Shown here piece after piece: positions 13,242 to 15,113 of a stretch of DNA of 15,113 bases. The number at the start of each line of letters is the position of its first letter. Positions within the stretch are counted from its first letter, which is position 1. Origin of the DNA: Opitutia bacterium UBA5964 (GTDB lineage: Bacteria; Verrucomicrobiota; Verrucomicrobiia; Opitutales; Coraliomargaritaceae); the NCBI GenBank assembly GCA_002430605.1, contig DJBY01000111.1:7145-22257 (forward strand). Reading direction: 5' to 3'. The translations under genes were made by a program, and so were the position numbers. A model generated the notes under the pieces. That model was given only the letters and a program-made list of their open reading frames with translations, was not told where the DNA came from and ran no database searches.

Positions 13242-15110
13242 ATGGCTGTTAGCATCTTATCGCGTTACTTCAATGTTCGGACCCTAGGGTTGTTACTGTT
13301 TTATGCACTCCTTTGTGGGCTGAGTTACTTCGTGGCGTATCAGTTGCGCTTCGATTTCAACGTGCCAGAGTATCATGCTCTAGATTTAATTAATACCATT
13401 TGGTGGGTCGTGGCGTTGAAGCTGATGTTACTGGCGGCTTCGGGCCAGGTGGATTGTGTGCTCGCTTATTTCCGATTGCCGGATGCGGTGTGCTTGTCAC
13501 TCGGCTTATTTGTGACGAGCTGTATTTTAACCTCGATGTGGTATGTGTATGATGGGGTTGGAGTGCCGCCGCGGGCGGTGATTATAACCGACTTGTTATT
13601 GAGTTTTTTAATGTTGGCAGGGTTTCGCGTAGCATTACGCGTCAAGGCAAGTAGTGGATTGGAAGATTGGCTCAGCTGGGATAAGATGGAGAATGTATTA
13701 ATTGTTGGCGCAGGTGAGGTCGGCGCAGGGCTTTGCTCGGAGCTCAAACATAAGGCACGTCTCGGCATGCGCCCCGTCGCCTTTCTCGATGATGATGTGA
13801 AGAAGATCGGACGCTATGTGCATGGCGTATTAGTGGCTGATGCAGTCGATGGCTTGGTTCAAGTGGCGAAGCGCTACGCGGCAGACAAGGTGATCATCGC
13901 ATTTCCTTCGGCATCGGTAAGGCGTGTGCGTGCCGTTGCTAAGATGGCGGGCGAGGCTGGGCTTGCGGTGGATACAGTGCCGGCATTGACAGACTTGGTG
14001 ACTGGGCGTGCGCAAATGACGCAGCTACGTCCGGTTGAGTTGGAAGATTTACTGGGGCGCGAAACAATCGACCTGAACTCGGATCAGATTCGCTCAATGC
14101 TTGCGGGCAAACGTGTGCTGGTCACTGGGGCGGGTGGCAGTATCGGTCGCGAGCTAGTGGCCCAAGTGTTGGATTATGTGCCCGCATCGATACTCTGTAT
14201 TGATCAGACTGAAATCGCTATTTTTAATTTGCAGCAGGAAGTCTTACAGCAGCACGATCCTGCGGGACTGTCGCAAACTTTGATATTAGATGTGCATGAG
14301 GTGGATGAGATTGAGAAAGTATTTAAGCGTTTTCAGCCTGAAGTTATTTTTCATGCGGCGGCCCATAAGCATGTTAATTTAATGGAAGCGCAACCTGCTG
14401 AAGCCTTGAAGAATAATTTCTTTACGACTGCTGGCTTGGCTCGTCTCGCGAGTGCGTCTGGCGTGGAGCGCTTTATTCTGATTTCCACGGATAAGGCGAT
14501 CAATCCAACCAGTGTGATGGGCGCGAGTAAGCGACTGGCCGAGTTGTCTTTATTGGAGCAACAAGGGGTGGAGGGAAACACGACGAAGTTTATGGCAGTT
14601 CGGTTTGGCAATGTGCTGGGCTCGTCGGGTAGCGTCATACCGATATTTAAGCGCCAAATTGCGGCAGGTGGCCCAGTGACGGTGACCGACCCCGAGGTGA
14701 CTCGCTTCTTTATGACGGTGCATGAGGCGGTCGGGTTAGTATTGCAGAGTGCGACTCAGGGGGACGGTGGAGAGATTTTCGTCCTCGATATGGGCGAATC
14801 CATGAAGATCGTGGACGTGGCTCGTCAGATGATTGCGCTGAGCGGATATATCGAAGGCGAAGATATTGAGATCGAGTTTATTGGTCTGAAGCCAGGCGAG
14901 AAATTATACGAGGAGGTGCAGCATCTCAGTGAGACGCTGCAGCCGACCAACCATCCGCGAGTGATGCGGTTTGTGGCCGAGGAGAAGCGTGCGGATTCGA
15001 TTGAGTCGATTGTTTCTGCGCTTGGTTCGGCGTCGTCGGGGAGTGATCCGACTGAGATTAAACGCGCGATACAACGATTTATCCCTGAGTATACGCCTTA
15101 CGTCGGCTAG
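13242..15110 (+). CDS. Membrane-anchored nucleotide-sugar 4,6-dehydratase, PglF/CapD/WbpM type (622 aa)
   Basis: There are four N-terminal transmembrane helices (about 12-32, 48-68, 82-102, 113-133). A first Rossmann-like domain begins VLIVGAGEVGAG (152-163). A C-terminal SDR domain follows with the NAD-binding motif VTGAGGSIG (294-302). The catalytic segment STDKAINPTSVMGASK (415-430) has Met426 where classical SDR enzymes have Tyr, with Lys430 four residues on. This Met-for-Tyr pattern is typical of PglF/CapD/FlaA1-like dehydratases that convert UDP-GlcNAc to the 4-keto-6-deoxy sugar. RFGNVLGSSGSVIP (454-467) is also family-typical. I start at the ATG 13242. The open frame extends back to 13047, but that part lies inside the aminotransferase gene in another frame and precedes the membrane helices. 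It acts at the inner membrane, just before the aminotransferase step, in surface-glycan or protein-glycan sugar synthesis. Confidence 0.93.
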   Translation: MAVSILSRYFNVRTLGLLLFYALLCGLSYFVAYQLRFDFNVPEYHALDLINTIWWVVALKLMLLAASGQVDCVLAYFRLPDAVCLSLGLFVTSCILTSMWYVYDGVGVPPRAVIITDLLLSFLMLAGFRVALRVKASSGLEDWLSWDKMENVLIVGAGEVGAGLCSELKHKARLGMRPVAFLDDDVKKIGRYVHGVLVADAVDGLVQVAKRYAADKVIIAFPSASVRRVRAVAKMAGEAGLAVDTVPALTDLVTGRAQMTQLRPVELEDLLGRETIDLNSDQIRSMLAGKRVLVTGAGGSIGRELVAQVLDYVPASILCIDQTEIAIFNLQQEVLQQHDPAGLSQTLILDVHEVDEIEKVFKRFQPEVIFHAAAHKHVNLMEAQPAEALKNNFFTTAGLARLASASGVERFILISTDKAINPTSVMGASKRLAELSLLEQQGVEGNTTKFMAVRFGNVLGSSGSVIPIFKRQIAAGGPVTVTDPEVTRFFMTVHEAVGLVLQSATQGDGGEIFVLDMGESMKIVDVARQMIALSGYIEGEDIEIEFIGLKPGEKLYEEVQHLSETLQPTNHPRVMRFVAEEKRADSIESIVSALGSASSGSDPTEIKRAIQRFIPEYTPYVG

Positions 15111-15113
15111 AAT

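Overview
The window holds eleven protein genes in two blocks on opposite strands, packed tightly with no gene-free stretch over about 130 bases. Protein style suggests a Gram-negative-type envelope: several signal peptides, an ExbB/ExbD proton channel, and UDP-sugar modification enzymes. An ExbB gene with a signal peptide followed by two ExbD genes and large TPR proteins, together with a RecN reading ASSGE where other RecNs read ASGGE, suggests the Verrucomicrobiota (Opitutia, Coraliomargarita-like) or a relative. That placement is inference from memory of the families, not a search result. I saw no rRNA, tRNA, IS element, phage gene or CRISPR array.

Left block (about 57-7534, all minus strand). 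Read in the direction of transcription it encodes: a 1022-residue secreted TPR protein (7534-4466), a 371-residue secreted TPR protein (4448-3333), an ExbB/TolQ proton-channel subunit with its own signal peptide (3274-2474), two different ExbD/TolR subunits (2448-2044 and 2040-1606), and a 461-residue TonB-like protein (1505-120). The last has a transmembrane SxxxH motif, a short Pro-rich stalk, a Gly-rich linker and a degenerate von Willebrand factor A-like (vWA-like) domain. A strong hairpin plus T-tract terminator (87-57) closes the block. The genes look like one operon for a proton-driven, Tol/TonB-like envelope machine. In it, a vWA-like domain stands where TonB or TolA would carry its usual C-terminal domain, and the TPR proteins occupy the place of CpoB-like partners. 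This is the most interesting part of the window. A near-consensus promoter just before the TonB/vWA gene could also give that gene a nearly leaderless transcript.

Middle (7649-9583, minus). An ABC-F family ATPase of the YheS/Uup type, with a C-terminal coiled-coil domain, sits upstream of the TPR operon in the same direction. It is a cytoplasmic ribosome-associated type of protein and is probably unrelated in function to the envelope operon.

Right block (9712-15110, plus strand). A five-helix Yip1-type membrane protein is followed after 10 bases by recN (double-strand-break repair), then a weak terminator. Next come a DegT/DnrJ/EryC1/StrS sugar aminotransferase and, 29 bases on, a membrane-anchored PglF/CapD-type nucleotide-sugar 4,6-dehydratase. 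The last two fit consecutive steps from UDP-GlcNAc to a UDP-4-amino-4,6-dideoxy sugar. They probably begin a surface-glycan cluster that continues beyond the window.

Translation starts are unusual as a group: only the aminotransferase has a clear Shine-Dalgarno sequence. One gene uses GTG and one apparently TTG. Several start codons here are earlier or later than the longest open frame would suggest, and the reasons are given in each entry.
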